A DNA stretch of 64,000 nt from Coprococcus ammoniilyticus (GTDB lineage: Bacteria; Bacillota; Clostridia; Lachnospirales; Lachnospiraceae), in NCBI RefSeq assembly GCF_025567345.1, contig NZ_JAOQJS010000007.1, positions 186,001-250,000 of the forward strand, read 5' to 3'. A model generated the notes under the pieces. The model saw only the letters and a program-made list of their open reading frames with translations, was not told the origin of the DNA and did no database searches. Made by a program: the position numbers and the translations under genes. Below, in pieces: positions 15,876-25,695 of the stretch; the stretch's first letter is position 1; each line of letters starts with the position of its first letter.

Positions 15876-17798
15876 CTATATTGTTGAAGGCTCTGCGTTT
15901 GCAGCAGAATTTGCATTTGGTACATCATCAAACAATGCTTCAAACTCAGCCCGGTCGATTCTCTCTTTCTCGAGAAGAAGAGCTGCACATTTATGAAGGA
16001 TATCTTCATGTGCTTCAAGGATCGCTCTGGCGTCTGCATAACATTCATCGATGATACGCTTCACTTCCTTATCGATTGTTCCGGCAACCTTCTCACTGTA
16101 ATTCTTTGCGTGACCAAGATCACGTCCAAGGAACACTTCTTCCTGATCATCACTTTCGTAGTTGATCAGTCCAAGCTTCTCAGACATACCATACTTGGTA
16201 ACCATTGCTCTGGCATACTGGCTTGCCTGTTTGATATCCTGCGAAGCACCTGTTGTGATATCCTCAAGGATCAATTCTTCCGCGATACGTCCGCCAAGGC
16301 TTACCTTGATATCCTCTAACATCTTTGCCTTTGTCATGAATACGTTGTCATTTTCAGGAAGCGGCATCGTATATCCACCTGCACCGGTTCCGGTCGGGAT
16401 GATAGATACGGTATAAACCGGTCCCACATGAGGAAGCAAATGGAACAGGATCGCATGACCGGATTCATGATAAGCGGTGATTCTGCGCTCGCTCTCCGGT
16501 ACCAGACGACTCTTCTTCTCTCCACCGATTCCAACTTTGATAAATGATTTATCTACATCTTCTTTTACAATATAAGCACGGTTATCCTTCGCTGCACAAA
16601 TCGCAGCTTCGTTCATCAGGTTCTCCAAATCAGCACCTGCAAAACCTGCCGTTGTTCTTGCAATATCATTCAGATTTACATCTTCTGCAAGTGGCTTATT
16701 CTTTGTATGAACCTTCAGGATCTCTTCTCTACCCTTGACATCCGGACGATTTACGAATACCTTACGGTCAAAACGACCAGGTCTTAAGATCGCATGGTCA
16801 AGAATATCCACACGGTTGGTTGCTGCAAGAACGATAATTCCTTCATTTACACCGAAACCATCCATCTCAACAAGCAACTGGTTCAAGGTCTGCTCTCTCT
16901 CATCATGTCCACCGCCAAGTCCGGTACCACGCTGTCTTGCAACAGCATCGATCTCATCGATGAAAATAATACATGGCGCATTCTTCTTTGCTTCGTCAAA
17001 CAGATCTCTTACACGAGAAGCACCGACACCGACAAACATTTCCACGAAATCAGATCCCGAAATGCTGAAGAACGGTACCCCGGCTTCACCTGCAACCGCC
17101 TTTGCCATCAATGTCTTACCGGTTCCCGGAGGTCCTACTAACAGAACACCCTTAGGGATTCTGGCTCCAACCTTTACGAATCTTCCCGGATTCTTAAGGA
17201 AGCTGACGATCTCTTCCAGATCTTCTTTCTCCTCATCCAGCCCTGCTACATCTTTAAATGTAACCGTCTTTCCGATATCTTCATTCTTCTTGGCACGGCT
17301 CTTTCCGAAGTTCATCATCTGTCCGCCGGATCCACCACCCTGGATTCGTCCGATCATGAATGTCATGATAATGACCATAATGATCATAATGATCAGATAT
17401 GGGATCCACATGCCAAGCATGCTTTCCTTCTGCACATCATACAGATTGTACTTTGCCAGTTTTACCTGATCCTCTGCAGAAGCTGTCGCATTCTTCTTAT
17501 CAACTGCTGCTTCATAGTCATTATAGATCTTAATAATCTCATTAACATCTGCCGCATAGAATGTAAGCTGTTTTCCGGAAACAAACTCCACATCTACGGT
17601 TGCTGTCGGCACATTTGTATTCTGTGTAATATCTACCGCTGCGATGTTTCCCGCGTTCAGATCTGCCGAAAATTCCGTATAGCTGTAATTGGTCGCAACA
17701 TTACTGCTGCCACCCAGCCATTTGTTGATCAGCAGGAATCCGACAATAAGGATGATCGCATAAATCACAACAGCACTTCTTGCTCTCTTCTTATTCAT
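15876..17798 (-). CDS. ftsH: ATP-dependent zinc metalloprotease FtsH
   Basis: 640 residues. Membrane helix about 9-25, periplasmic-side domain, second helix about 130-150, AAA ATPase with Walker A GPPGTGKT (222-229), Walker B CIIFIDEIDAVA, arginine-finger SRH region, and the zinc motif HESGH (His444, His448). It degrades misfolded membrane proteins and some regulators at the cytoplasmic membrane. The order tilS-hpt-ftsH is the classical Firmicutes arrangement. Full family length with no missing residues. Confidence 0.97.
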   Translation of the reverse strand: MNKKRARSAVVIYAIILIVGFLLINKWLGGSSNVATNYSYTEFSADLNAGNIAAVDITQNTNVPTATVDVEFVSGKQLTFYAADVNEIIKIYNDYEAAVDKKNATASAEDQVKLAKYNLYDVQKESMLGMWIPYLIIMIIMVIIMTFMIGRIQGGGSGGQMMNFGKSRAKKNEDIGKTVTFKDVAGLDEEKEDLEEIVSFLKNPGRFVKVGARIPKGVLLVGPPGTGKTLMAKAVAGEAGVPFFSISGSDFVEMFVGVGASRVRDLFDEAKKNAPCIIFIDEIDAVARQRGTGLGGGHDEREQTLNQLLVEMDGFGVNEGIIVLAATNRVDILDHAILRPGRFDRKVFVNRPDVKGREEILKVHTKNKPLAEDVNLNDIARTTAGFAGADLENLMNEAAICAAKDNRAYIVKEDVDKSFIKVGIGGEKKSRLVPESERRITAYHESGHAILFHLLPHVGPVYTVSIIPTGTGAGGYTMPLPENDNVFMTKAKMLEDIKVSLGGRIAEELILEDITTGASQDIKQASQYARAMVTKYGMSEKLGLINYESDDQEEVFLGRDLGHAKNYSEKVAGTIDKEVKRIIDECYADARAILEAHEDILHKCAALLLEKERIDRAEFEALFDDVPNANSAANAEPSTI

Positions 17799-17847
17799 TG
17801 TCTACTCCTTCATCTTGGTCTGTCTTTTTATATAAACAGTCTGATAT

Positions 17848-18375
17848 CTACTGTTCAATCACTCCGATATATGGAAGGTTCCTATACTTCTGTGCACAAT
17901 CAAGTCCATATCCTACTACAAAACGATCCGGGATCGTAAATCCTGTCATATATAATTCAACCGGAATCACACGTCTCTCCGGCTTATCAAGCAGAGTTAT
18001 TACCTGCATGCTCGCTGGCTTTCTGTTATTTAATAATTTGATCAGATACGACAGCGTTCTTCCTGAATCGAGAATATCTTCAACGACGATCACATTTTTT
18101 CCTTCTATTGATTCATCCAGATCCTTATTCAACTTCACAATTCCTGATGATTTCGTATCATCTCCATAACTGCTGACTGACATAAAATCCATGGTTACAG
18201 GAACCGTGATCTTCTTCGCCAGCTCACACATGAAGAATACACTTCCTTTTAATATTCCGATCAGATGAACGGCCTTTCCTGCATATGCTTTATCAATAGC
18301 TGCTGCCATCTCTGAGATTCTGTTATCTACTTCAGTTTCAGATATCATGACTTTAATCTGCTCTTTCATCTTCAT
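17848..18375 (-). CDS. hpt: Hypoxanthine phosphoribosyltransferase
   Basis: A 175-residue purine salvage enzyme that joins hypoxanthine (and guanine) to PRPP. The PRPP loop is VVEDILDSGRTLSYL, preceded by the GILKGSVFF block and followed by a KPER loop and DRFVVGYGLD, all typical. The start overlaps the tilS end by about 20 bp, so they are translationally coupled, as in Bacillus. Confidence 0.95.
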   Translation of the reverse strand: MKMKEQIKVMISETEVDNRISEMAAAIDKAYAGKAVHLIGILKGSVFFMCELAKKITVPVTMDFMSVSSYGDDTKSSGIVKLNKDLDESIEGKNVIVVEDILDSGRTLSYLIKLLNNRKPASMQVITLLDKPERRVIPVELYMTGFTIPDRFVVGYGLDCAQKYRNLPYIGVIEQ

Positions 18376-19795
18376 TTTCTCCTTCTGGTATATATTCTAA
18401 ACATATTACTCTTTTTGTATCAGGCCGTACCTTGTACTTCTCACTCAACCGGACGCCTACTGCCCAGATGATGTCATGTCCGGAAGCTACAAGCGGTATC
18501 TGCAAACGCTCTGCCACCGGTATCTTGCAGGATGAAAATAACCGGTTTATCTTCTTCGTTGAGCCGTCTGATGCGATCACCATATAGTCATTTTCCATAT
18601 ATTTCCTGATAATAATGCCATTCTGTATTCTATCATAATCTGCAAACTTCGTATACTCTTTTTTTGTTAAATCTAAATGAACAGATTTCTCAAATATTTC
18701 AATCTTCATCCTTCCCATTCCGGGCAGGATATATTCACCTGCACCTTTTATAACTATCTCCTGCCAGTCGACATCGCGTGCACCCTCTGCTGTCTTCTCA
18801 AAACACAGGTATCCATAATTCTGATATACCATTCCACCATGCGGAAGCATGATCCGGCTTCCCGCAGCTGCCTGATACAGCTTCTTCACTTCTCTTACAT
18901 GGTTCTGACCGACATCCTTTCTTCCACCGCTGACTCTGCCAATCAATTCTAAGATCACAAGATCCTCGATCAGTTCATCCTGTTCCCGTAGCTTCCTGAT
19001 TTCCAATACATATGCATCTGTTTTTCCGGTCTGTTTCCGTATCTCCATATGTTCATCCAGAAAATATCCTACCTGCTTCGTCACATAGGTATCATACATA
19101 GCCGCATAGGCTGCTGCCTGACTGATATGTGCCGCTGCCTGTGTGTTTATCTCATTAAGTGCCGGAATCACCTGATTACGGATCTTATTTCTGGCATAAT
19201 CATTTTCCAGATTTGTGGAATCCGTACAATACTGTATCTCCTGCTGTTCCAGATAAGCCTCAATCTCCTGTCTGGTACATGAAAGTAACGGACGCACGAT
19301 TCGGTCCCGCTTTACCGGTATTCCGGCCATTCCGGCGATCCCTGTTCCCCTTACCATGTTGAGCAGTACCGTCTCTGCTACATCATTTTTGTTATGAGCA
19401 ACCGCTACCTTATAATCAGAAAGGCCACACCTGTCTGCCGTCTGAGAAAATGCCTCATACCGTGCATTTCTTCCCGCTTCTTCCTCCGTCAGCTTCTGTT
19501 CCTTTGCAAGCAGCGGCACATCGATATGGTAACAGTCACATGGTATTCCAAGCTTCTCACAATACTCTGCCACATAAGATTCATCTGCATCTGCCTCTGT
19601 TCCGCGGATCATATGGTTAACATGGACAGCATACAGCTTGAGCTCCATTTTCTCCCGAAGTCCTGCCAGAACCGTCAGCAGACAGATGGAATCCGCTCCG
19701 CCGGACACACCAACGATGCAGACATCTCCTGCTTTAAGCAAATTTTTTTCTTTTATAAATTGATAAATCTGTTCTTCTAATGTATTTTCTGTCAT
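18353..19795 (-). CDS. tilS: tRNA(Ile)-lysidine synthase
   Basis: 480 residues. The N-terminal PP-loop ATPase shows VSGGADSICLL (SGGxDS), and the linker and C-terminal TilS domain (after about residue 370) follow. It modifies C34 of the CAU-anticodon tRNA(Ile) to lysidine so that AUA is read. The prophage in this window carries its own tRNA(CAU), which could be a substrate if it is of the Ile2 type. Operon with hpt and ftsH. Confidence 0.95.
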   Translation of the reverse strand: MTENTLEEQIYQFIKEKNLLKAGDVCIVGVSGGADSICLLTVLAGLREKMELKLYAVHVNHMIRGTEADADESYVAEYCEKLGIPCDCYHIDVPLLAKEQKLTEEEAGRNARYEAFSQTADRCGLSDYKVAVAHNKNDVAETVLLNMVRGTGIAGMAGIPVKRDRIVRPLLSCTRQEIEAYLEQQEIQYCTDSTNLENDYARNKIRNQVIPALNEINTQAAAHISQAAAYAAMYDTYVTKQVGYFLDEHMEIRKQTGKTDAYVLEIRKLREQDELIEDLVILELIGRVSGGRKDVGQNHVREVKKLYQAAAGSRIMLPHGGMVYQNYGYLCFEKTAEGARDVDWQEIVIKGAGEYILPGMGRMKIEIFEKSVHLDLTKKEYTKFADYDRIQNGIIIRKYMENDYMVIASDGSTKKINRLFSSCKIPVAERLQIPLVASGHDIIWAVGVRLSEKYKVRPDTKRVICLEYIPEGENEDERAD

Positions 19796-20006
19796 CTGTT
19801 TTCCACACCTGTCCGTCTTCTATGATTCGGATATTCGATCATCTATATTCATTACCTGTATCTTTGTATGTATATTGTATAAACATTTCTTTAAAATCCT
19901 GCATCCACCGATATATGCAGCTTCGTTATTTTACATCCGGTCATATACATTTCTTCGTTATCTTAATACAAGCCTGCTATAAATTTCAAGTAACAAACCA
20001 GAAAGT

Positions 20007-22130
20007 TTATGCTATTTCCAATTTTGCCACGATCACCGTCACATCATCCTCAAGTCTGCCTTCACAACGCAGAAGCACCTGTGAAATGATATACTCCAGC
20101 GTTTCCTTGCAGTCCTCCGTATCCAGATTCTCTAGGATCTCACGCATATCCTCTTCATCCCCAAACGCTCCATCACTCACCATCACCAGTCGATCCTCCG
20201 GTTCCAGCTCCTGATGGATCACATCACATTCTGCCTCCGGCAGAACTCCGATTGGAAGTGACGCCCCACAAAGAACCTCGATTCCCTCTGAATGTATAAT
20301 ATATGTCGGTGCTGCCCCCTGCTTATACTGTGTCAGCTCCCCGTTGTACAGGTCTACGATTCCCATATCAAAAGTTGTAAAACACCGTCCGCTGTTTTTT
20401 TCGGAAATGCAATTATTGGAAAATGCAATTCCATAAGAAGGGTCAAAGCCAGCATCCAGCAGTTCTTCCATCGTGTCAATCATCAACGTACTCTCGCAGG
20501 ATGCAAGGCTTCCGCTTCCCATCCCATCCGAGATCATCATTACAAGTCTGCCATCCTCATGCTCCTTCACCGAAAAATTGTCTCCCGATACATTGGAACC
20601 ATATTTCTTGATCCTTCTGACAAAATAACTGCAGCGATACCTCGCACATTCCTCAAATGTGATCACACGGTCATTTTCAGATATGATCGCTGAAGTATCC
20701 TCGGATGCCCGGATTGGCTTATCAAAAACCTCTGAAAGAATGTCTGCTGCATCCTTTGACAACATGATTTTCTGATTCTTTGTTCTGGCTGTTATATAAT
20801 ACTGTACATGATCCATTTCATTCTTCATCGAAGAAAGGTGCGTCATGATCACCCCCTGTTCCAGAAAGCGCATCCGCAACTGCTCCTCCCGGTTAAACGG
20901 AACCGGTTCTGCCGTTTCCAGATTATCGGAAAATCTTCCGATCATATCTCCGATCTCACCCAGATCTACCTTGGCAGCCGCCGGGCCACATCCGGCAAGC
21001 GTATATTCGATTCGTTTAAATGCCCCGGATAATTCCCGTATTTTCTCTGCCGTTATCCGGTTGATTTCCGTTGCTGTCTGAAAATTATACTGCGACTGGA
21101 TCCATCCATCCCTGACGGTAAGCATCCATTTTGGTGTCGCTGCAAATAACAGCACTGCACTGCCAGCACTTTTTATCCCCTCAGGTGTCAGAAAATATGG
21201 ATCGTAAGTAAGTCCGATCAATACACATGCAAGCAGCACTGACACAATAGTGCCTGTTTTCTTCTTATCCGACAGTGCTCTGCCCGCAAGCACCAGGATC
21301 GCACAAATAAAAAAACTTCCGACAAATTCTGCTTGTCCGCTTTTGATCGCTGTGATCAGACCACATACACCCGTTACCGCCATTCCATATCCGGCTCCAA
21401 ACCGATGCAACGTATACCAAGACAGATACAGACCGGTCATCAGCAGCCAGGTAACAACTCCGCCTATTTTATATGGCATTCCCCATATACATACTGTAAC
21501 TACTATCAGTATTCCAAGCAATTCTTCATTATAATGATCCCGTTCCCTCTTATGCAGCAGGATAACCTCCAGACCTTTGCGGAATGCAGGAATCAATCCT
21601 GTCGAGATCACCGCCTCGCAGCCGGCAGCCGGCAGGGCATTCTGCACCGGTTCGACCATCAGACCACAGACCGTACTAATTCCAAAGACAAGTATGGCAC
21701 ATATGCCAGCCAGAATCCACCGGATATTGGTTCCATATGATTGTTTCACACCTTTTCGTTTTGTCTTTTTTCCACTTCTGTCTGTGTGTTCGGACAGGTT
21801 TCTCCGAACTCCCTCCGTCAGGTTCAGACCGACCAGAACACCGATCAGGATCAAACTATATTTTAATAGAAAATATGTAACCGGAAGCTGCTGTTCCCCC
21901 ATTACATATGGTCCCATCTGAAAAAAGCTTCCTGCATTCCAACCGCCGATTCCATACATAACTGCTCCGCCAAAGAGCATGGCTGCAAACAGCCCAAACG
22001 TACTTTGTCTGATGCTGTAAACTGCTGCCAGCATCGAAACCATAAACGGATGCATTCCAACAACCGCAGAATGGCCACACAGAAAGCCCAGCAGATACAA
22101 CAAAACCCGATTCACCTTTTTTTCTTTCAT
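20007..22130 (-). CDS. spoIIE: Stage II sporulation protein E (PP2C phosphatase)
   Basis: 707 residues. The N-terminal third has many hydrophobic helices (about 8-340), a cytoplasmic middle region follows, and the C-terminal PP2C-like phosphatase shows MISDGMGSG and VMVSDGAFGDEED, the metal-binding aspartates. It dephosphorylates SpoIIAA in the forespore and so activates sigma F. The middle domain looks shorter than in Bacillus SpoIIE (about 820 residues). The neighbourhood (divIC upstream, tilS downstream) is conserved in Firmicutes. Confidence 0.93.
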   Translation of the reverse strand: MKEKKVNRVLLYLLGFLCGHSAVVGMHPFMVSMLAAVYSIRQSTFGLFAAMLFGGAVMYGIGGWNAGSFFQMGPYVMGEQQLPVTYFLLKYSLILIGVLVGLNLTEGVRRNLSEHTDRSGKKTKRKGVKQSYGTNIRWILAGICAILVFGISTVCGLMVEPVQNALPAAGCEAVISTGLIPAFRKGLEVILLHKRERDHYNEELLGILIVVTVCIWGMPYKIGGVVTWLLMTGLYLSWYTLHRFGAGYGMAVTGVCGLITAIKSGQAEFVGSFFICAILVLAGRALSDKKKTGTIVSVLLACVLIGLTYDPYFLTPEGIKSAGSAVLLFAATPKWMLTVRDGWIQSQYNFQTATEINRITAEKIRELSGAFKRIEYTLAGCGPAAAKVDLGEIGDMIGRFSDNLETAEPVPFNREEQLRMRFLEQGVIMTHLSSMKNEMDHVQYYITARTKNQKIMLSKDAADILSEVFDKPIRASEDTSAIISENDRVITFEECARYRCSYFVRRIKKYGSNVSGDNFSVKEHEDGRLVMMISDGMGSGSLASCESTLMIDTMEELLDAGFDPSYGIAFSNNCISEKNSGRCFTTFDMGIVDLYNGELTQYKQGAAPTYIIHSEGIEVLCGASLPIGVLPEAECDVIHQELEPEDRLVMVSDGAFGDEEDMREILENLDTEDCKETLEYIISQVLLRCEGRLEDDVTVIVAKLEIA

Positions 22131-22260
22131 ATATATGTCCTCCCTTTTTGCCTTAAGTGTCAGACATTATACGGAGACTGAACGTAAAAAAAAAGCGAAA
22201 GCTGAAAACAGCTATCACTTTTCTTTGACTCTTTTTTATATTTCTTTCTTAATTCTGTGT

Positions 22261-22560
22261 TTATTCTTCAGGGCGAATCACTATTTCGTCAGGATATACC
22301 AGCCCAAGCTGATTTCTTGCAACATCCTCAACGTATTTCTTCGTCTTCATATAGTCTTCTTTTTCTTCCAGTTTCTTATGCTCGTTCTGTGCATCTTCAA
22401 TCTGGGCAGTAATCTCTGCTGCCTGTACCTGCAGCTCTGCTTTCTTCTCCCTTAACTGAATCGACTTCACCAACACGACAACAACCAGTAAAAGAAGAGT
22501 GATCAGAATAATAGCGGTACTGATCTTCGATTGTTTTCTTCCGGTATTGCTTCTACCCAT
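22261..22560 (-). CDS. divIC: Septum formation initiator DivIC/FtsB-like
   Basis: 99 residues from the ATG beginning MGRSNTGRKQ. A longer frame exists, but a purine-rich ribosome site (CAGGGGAAA) precedes this ATG and the promoter lies where the longer form would start. Basic cytoplasmic tail, one membrane helix (about 17-36), then a coiled coil and the C-terminal block ARNQLGLVYPDE typical of the DivIC/FtsL group. Part of the division complex at the septum. Confidence 0.85.
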   Translation of the reverse strand: MGRSNTGRKQSKISTAIILITLLLLVVVVLVKSIQLREKKAELQVQAAEITAQIEDAQNEHKKLEEKEDYMKTKKYVEDVARNQLGLVYPDEIVIRPEE

Positions 22561-22643
22561 GGTCCATTTCCCCTGTTTCCTGCTTCTTTTCGAACAGACC
22601 TGTTCTGCTATAAAAACAGTTCTTTCGAAGTGTATTGACATAA

Positions 22644-22672
22644 TTTTACCTTCTCGAACAAATTATGTCAAC
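22644..22672 (-). promoter_or_regulatory. Promoter of divIC
   Basis: -35 TTGACA, 17-nt spacer and -10 TAAAAT, about 85 bp upstream of the chosen ATG. The promoter is embedded in an inverted repeat with 12-bp arms (TTGACATAATTT and its complement, 22635-22672), which could also be an operator or a weak terminator for the sporulation genes upstream. Confidence 0.6.
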
Positions 22673-23026
22673 AAGCATTTTTGCCTTTAAAATCACTTTT
22701 CTCAACCCCATTTTTATCCCATACAATATGTAGTCCAGCAGTCTGGAAACAACCCAATTTATAGTAGCAAAATACACCCCGGCTCCCGAAAAAAATCCTA
22801 AAAAAATATACAGCCGAATCTCTCCGCTATTATAATAAAACATCACCAGAATAACCATTGCACATAATGCAAGCCAAAACGTCAGATCAAAAATACCGAT
22901 CCAGGCGCCATGCATCTTTATCACTTTTTTTAAAGCATAAAAACAGCTTATCAGAAAACCAATGATTACGCCGCATAGCACACATACGGCAAACGCGGTT
23001 GACTGTTGTTCCATCATTTCCGTCAT
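22646..23026 (-). CDS. yabQ: Spore cortex biosynthesis protein YabQ
   Basis: A 126-residue integral membrane protein with about four hydrophobic helices and an FLGFFSGAGVYF block. Size and context (directly after yabP, before divIC) match YabQ, which is needed for spore cortex formation in the mother cell outer forespore membrane. The end of the frame overlaps the divIC promoter. Confidence 0.8.
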   Translation of the reverse strand: MTEMMEQQSTAFAVCVLCGVIIGFLISCFYALKKVIKMHGAWIGIFDLTFWLALCAMVILVMFYYNSGEIRLYIFLGFFSGAGVYFATINWVVSRLLDYILYGIKMGLRKVILKAKMLVDIICSRR

Positions 23027-23310
23027 TATTTAAACAACCTCTTAAGCGAAAATGTTCCGTCCTCTTTATCTGTCATATAACAAATACAGTCAACCTTTCC
23101 ATTCATGTCAAGAACGCCCTTGTCAATATCCAGATTCGTCATATGCATATCTTTTCCGGTCAGCTTCATCTTTCCGGCCTTTGTGAGAAGATATACCAGA
23201 TCCGGTTCAAACGAGATTACCTTTTCCACTCCGGTTATCTTTGCTTCCTTTCTGGCATCCATGATCAGTTTATGTCCATCGGAATTTCCTGTGCTCTGTA
23301 CCTTCTCCAT
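23026..23310 (-). CDS. yabP: Sporulation protein YabP
   Basis: 94 residues. Typical YabP/YqfC pattern: VISFEPDLVYLLTKAGKM followed by LTGKDMHMTNLDIDKGVL and a beta strand with a short end. Mother-cell sporulation protein. Its stop shares bases with the yabQ start, so the two are coupled. It is transcribed divergently from spoVT. Confidence 0.85.
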   Translation of the reverse strand: MEKVQSTGNSDGHKLIMDARKEAKITGVEKVISFEPDLVYLLTKAGKMKLTGKDMHMTNLDIDKGVLDMNGKVDCICYMTDKEDGTFSLKRLFK

Positions 23311-23643
23311 GTATTCCCCTTTTCCAAAAAGCCTTCAGAAGCTTTCTTAAGTCTGTTAGAACAGTATATGAAGCTTATACCTGCAGTAGAACCTGTTCTC
23401 AATCCCATATCTCAACAAACAATTCTTCCAGCTTGCCGATATTGATCAGTTTTGACTGATTTTTATTTTTTGTTCTTTACCATCTCTTAGCCATAAATTT
23501 ATATCCATTCGTATTTGTAAGAGTATAATTCCCCACATTTGCCACATACTAACTCTAAAGCTAAAACCTAGCAAAAAAGGATGTATTTTTATTACAACAA
23601 AAAATCATTCTTACAAAATATGGGTATTGGAGGAAAATTAAGT
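23311..23643. other. Divergent intergenic region yabP/spoVT
   Basis: About 330 bp without a supported gene. It must hold the promoters of yabP (minus) and spoVT (plus), probably sporulation-sigma dependent. I see no sigma-A consensus of good quality. A GAAC...GTTC pair around 23360-23400 is too widely spaced for a LexA box. Confidence 0.4.
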
Positions 23644-24189
23644 ATGAGACCCACAGGAATTGTCAGACGTATCGACGATCTGGGCAGGATCGTTGTTCCG
23701 AAAGAGATCCGGCGTGTGCTTCGGATCCGGGAAGGTGATCCCCTTGAGATCTTTACCGGAAAAGACGGCGAAGTTATCATAAAAAAATATTCCCCGCTCG
23801 GCGAGCTCGGAACCTTTGCACAGCAATATGTAGATTCCATTTCACAGATCCTCGGCTGTCCGGTATGCGTCACTGACCGCGATCAGATCATTGCAGTAGC
23901 CGGCATGCCAAAGAAAGAGTTGGTCGGCAAATCCATCCACAAGGATCTGGAGGATGTCATCAATGACCGGGAAGCTGTAATTGCCCGCCGCGGTGATACA
24001 AAATATGTCAACATCACTTCCGATGGCACTGACTATGCCGGACAGGTGATCCAGACGATCATCTGTGAAGGTGACGCGATCGGAGCGGTCATTGTATTGA
24101 GCAAAGATGACAAAATGCGTTTCGGGGAAACTGAACAGAAAACCGCGATCATTGCTGCTAATTTTCTCGGAAAACAGATGGAGAACTAA
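23644..24189 (+). CDS. spoVT: Stage V sporulation protein T (AbrB-family regulator)
   Basis: 181 residues from the ATG starting MRPTGIVRRIDDLG, preceded by GGAGG. An upstream in-frame start lacks a ribosome site. The N-terminal AbrB-like swapped-hairpin DNA-binding domain (about 1-50, GRIVVPKEIRRVLRI) is followed by a GAF-like domain. In the forespore it tunes sigma-G genes. The length matches Bacillus SpoVT (178). Confidence 0.93.
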   Translation: MRPTGIVRRIDDLGRIVVPKEIRRVLRIREGDPLEIFTGKDGEVIIKKYSPLGELGTFAQQYVDSISQILGCPVCVTDRDQIIAVAGMPKKELVGKSIHKDLEDVINDREAVIARRGDTKYVNITSDGTDYAGQVIQTIICEGDAIGAVIVLSKDDKMRFGETEQKTAIIAANFLGKQMEN

Positions 24190-24257
24190 TTCTATGTCAT
24201 TTGCCTTGAGAAATGGCGAAAAATCAAGGTTTTTCAAGGCAAAATGGCGTTCTAACC

Positions 24258-24286
24258 TTGACAAATACTGGCATTTTAGGTATAAA
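24258..24286 (+). promoter_or_regulatory. Promoter of the HU gene
   Basis: TTGACA, a 17-nt spacer and TATAAA: a near-consensus vegetative promoter. It gives a leader of roughly 85 nt before the start codon, in which GGGGCGTGATCTACGCC can form a small hairpin. Confidence 0.8.
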
Positions 24287-24376
24287 TATACATGTTGGGG
24301 CGTGATCTACGCCAGGAGTTATCCGGTTTAGCTCACCAGGATAATATATTATGAGTATTTTAGGAGGATTTTTTCG

Positions 24377-24649
24377 ATGAACAAGACTGAATTAGTTGCT
24401 GCTATGGCAGAAAAGACAGAATTATCAAAGAAAGATGCTGAGAAGGCTTTAAAGGCTTTTACAGACGTTGTAGCTGAAGAATTAAAGAAGGGTGAGAAGG
24501 TTCAGTTAGTTGGTTTCGGTACATTCGAAGTTGCTGAAAGAGAAGCAAGAGAAGGTAGAAACCCAAGAACAGGCGAAACAATGACAATCGCTGCTTCTAA
24601 GTCTCCAAAATTCAAAGCTGGTAAGGCTTTAAAGGATTCACTTAACTAG
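24377..24649 (+). CDS. hup: DNA-binding protein HU
   Basis: A 90-residue histone-like protein that bends and compacts DNA as a dimer. It starts MNKTELVAAMAEKTELSKKD, with the FGTFEV strand and the arm motif GRNPRTGE, all diagnostic of HU/IHF. Strong AGGAGG ribosome site. Codons are strongly biased, as expected for a highly expressed gene. Confidence 0.97.
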   Translation: MNKTELVAAMAEKTELSKKDAEKALKAFTDVVAEELKKGEKVQLVGFGTFEVAEREAREGRNPRTGETMTIAASKSPKFKAGKALKDSLN

Positions 24650-24674
24650 TTTTTATAGAACGAATCAAGTACTT

Positions 24675-24710
24675 AAGGGATGCTGCATCGTATAAATCAG
24701 CATCCCTTTT
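24675..24710 (+). terminator. Terminator of the HU gene
   Basis: An 11-bp stem (AAGGGATGCTG / CAGCATCCCTT) with a 12-nt loop followed by TTTT, 25 bp after the stop codon. Confidence 0.9.
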
Positions 24711-24720
24711 GCTTTTCTAT

Positions 24721-24780
24721 TTTCTGGAATAGTCCGTCTGTTTTCCGGAATAATCCGTCTGTTTTCCGGAATAATCTGAC
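24721..24780. repeat. 21-bp tandem repeat, nearly three units
   Basis: The unit TTTCCGGAATAATCCGTCTG plus T occurs almost exactly three times in a row (first unit with two changes, third incomplete). Non-coding, between HU and the coat-like protein. CCGGAATAATCCG-like blocks could be operators, or this is simply a minisatellite. Confidence 0.8.
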
Positions 24781-24927
24781 CGCGGTCTTGCATGATATGA
24801 TTATTTGCGGAATAACCCAGCTGTCTTCTGGCAATACTTCTGGTAGATGCAAAAACAGCGTACTGCCGGTTGTTCCTGCATACCTGTTATATGTATCAAT
24901 TCATTAAATAAGCAGGAGGCAATAACT

Positions 24928-25386
24928 ATGGTCTTAAAAGAAAAGGAAAAACAGGCGATCAAGGATCTTCAGACACTGGAACAGGCCTGCATTGACAAAT
25001 ACGACAAATATGCAGCCCAGGCAAAGGATCCTGTGTTACAGGAATTATTTACCACACTGAAGGGAAATGAACAGAAGCACTATGACAGTCTGGAGCAGGT
25101 TCTGACCGGAACCGTACCAAGCTGTAACTGCAATGACAGTGATGGCAGAGACTACGACCCAAAAGCTACCTACAGCCAGCTTGGACAGTCTCAAGATAAG
25201 AAGAATGATGCCTTTCTTGCAACAGACTGTATCACCAGCGAAAAGCTCGCATCCTCTGAATATAACAGCGATGTATTCATATTTGGCGACAGTACGATTC
25301 GTAAGCTTCTAGCTGACATCCAGGTTGAAGAACAGAATCATGCCGAAATGCTCTTCAAATACAAAACAGTAAATGGAATGGCATAA
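24928..25386 (+). CDS. Ferritin-like spore coat protein (CotF-like)
   Basis: 152 residues from the ATG that follows CAGGAGG. Two helical halves with E...E..H spacing (LQTLEQACIDKYDKYA...GNEQKHYDSLEQVL and DIQVEEQNHAEMLFKY) resemble the ferritin-like spore coat family of Clostridia. The middle is loose and polar with a CNCND cluster. Role in the coat is inferred from the family and the sporulation-gene context. Metal binding is uncertain. Confidence 0.65.
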   Translation: MVLKEKEKQAIKDLQTLEQACIDKYDKYAAQAKDPVLQELFTTLKGNEQKHYDSLEQVLTGTVPSCNCNDSDGRDYDPKATYSQLGQSQDKKNDAFLATDCITSEKLASSEYNSDVFIFGDSTIRKLLADIQVEEQNHAEMLFKYKTVNGMA

Positions 25387-25455
25387 GCCCTCCAACAAAA
25401 TACTTTTACGACTATATAGAACACCATCATTTAAAATACAAAAGGAGATATACAA

Positions 25456-25695
25456 ATGAGATTAGACAAATATTTAAAGGTTTCACGACTGATCAAAAGA
25501 AGAACCATCGCAAATGAAGCCTGCGACGCCGGACGTGTTATGATAAACGACAAGGTTGCCAAGGCATCCACTGATGTGAAGGTCGGCGACGTTATTGAGA
25601 TTAGCTTCGGCAACAAAACCGTCAAAGTCGAAGTTACGATGATTGCCGACTCCACTAAAAAAGAAGACGCCAAAGAAATGTTCCGGTATTTGTAA
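25456..25695 (+). CDS. rqcP: S4-domain RNA-binding protein RqcP/YabO
   Basis: 79 residues, essentially one S4 domain (MRLDKYLKVSRLIKRRT through VGDVIEISFG). RqcP stabilises P-site tRNA during poly-alanine tailing on stalled 50S subunits. In Bacillus it also lies beside yabP/yabQ/divIC. AGGAGAT ribosome site. Confidence 0.9.
   Translation: MRLDKYLKVSRLIKRRTIANEACDAGRVMINDKVAKASTDVKVGDVIEISFGNKTVKVEVTMIADSTKKEDAKEMFRYL

Noticed and set aside
16735..17469. Plus-strand 244-codon frame opposite ftsH
   Set aside because: Antisense shadow of a strongly conserved gene, no ribosome site.
23352..23402. LexA-box-like GAAC...GTTC pairs upstream of spoVT (and near 22580)
   Set aside because: Spacing between half-sites does not fit the four-base Firmicutes consensus.
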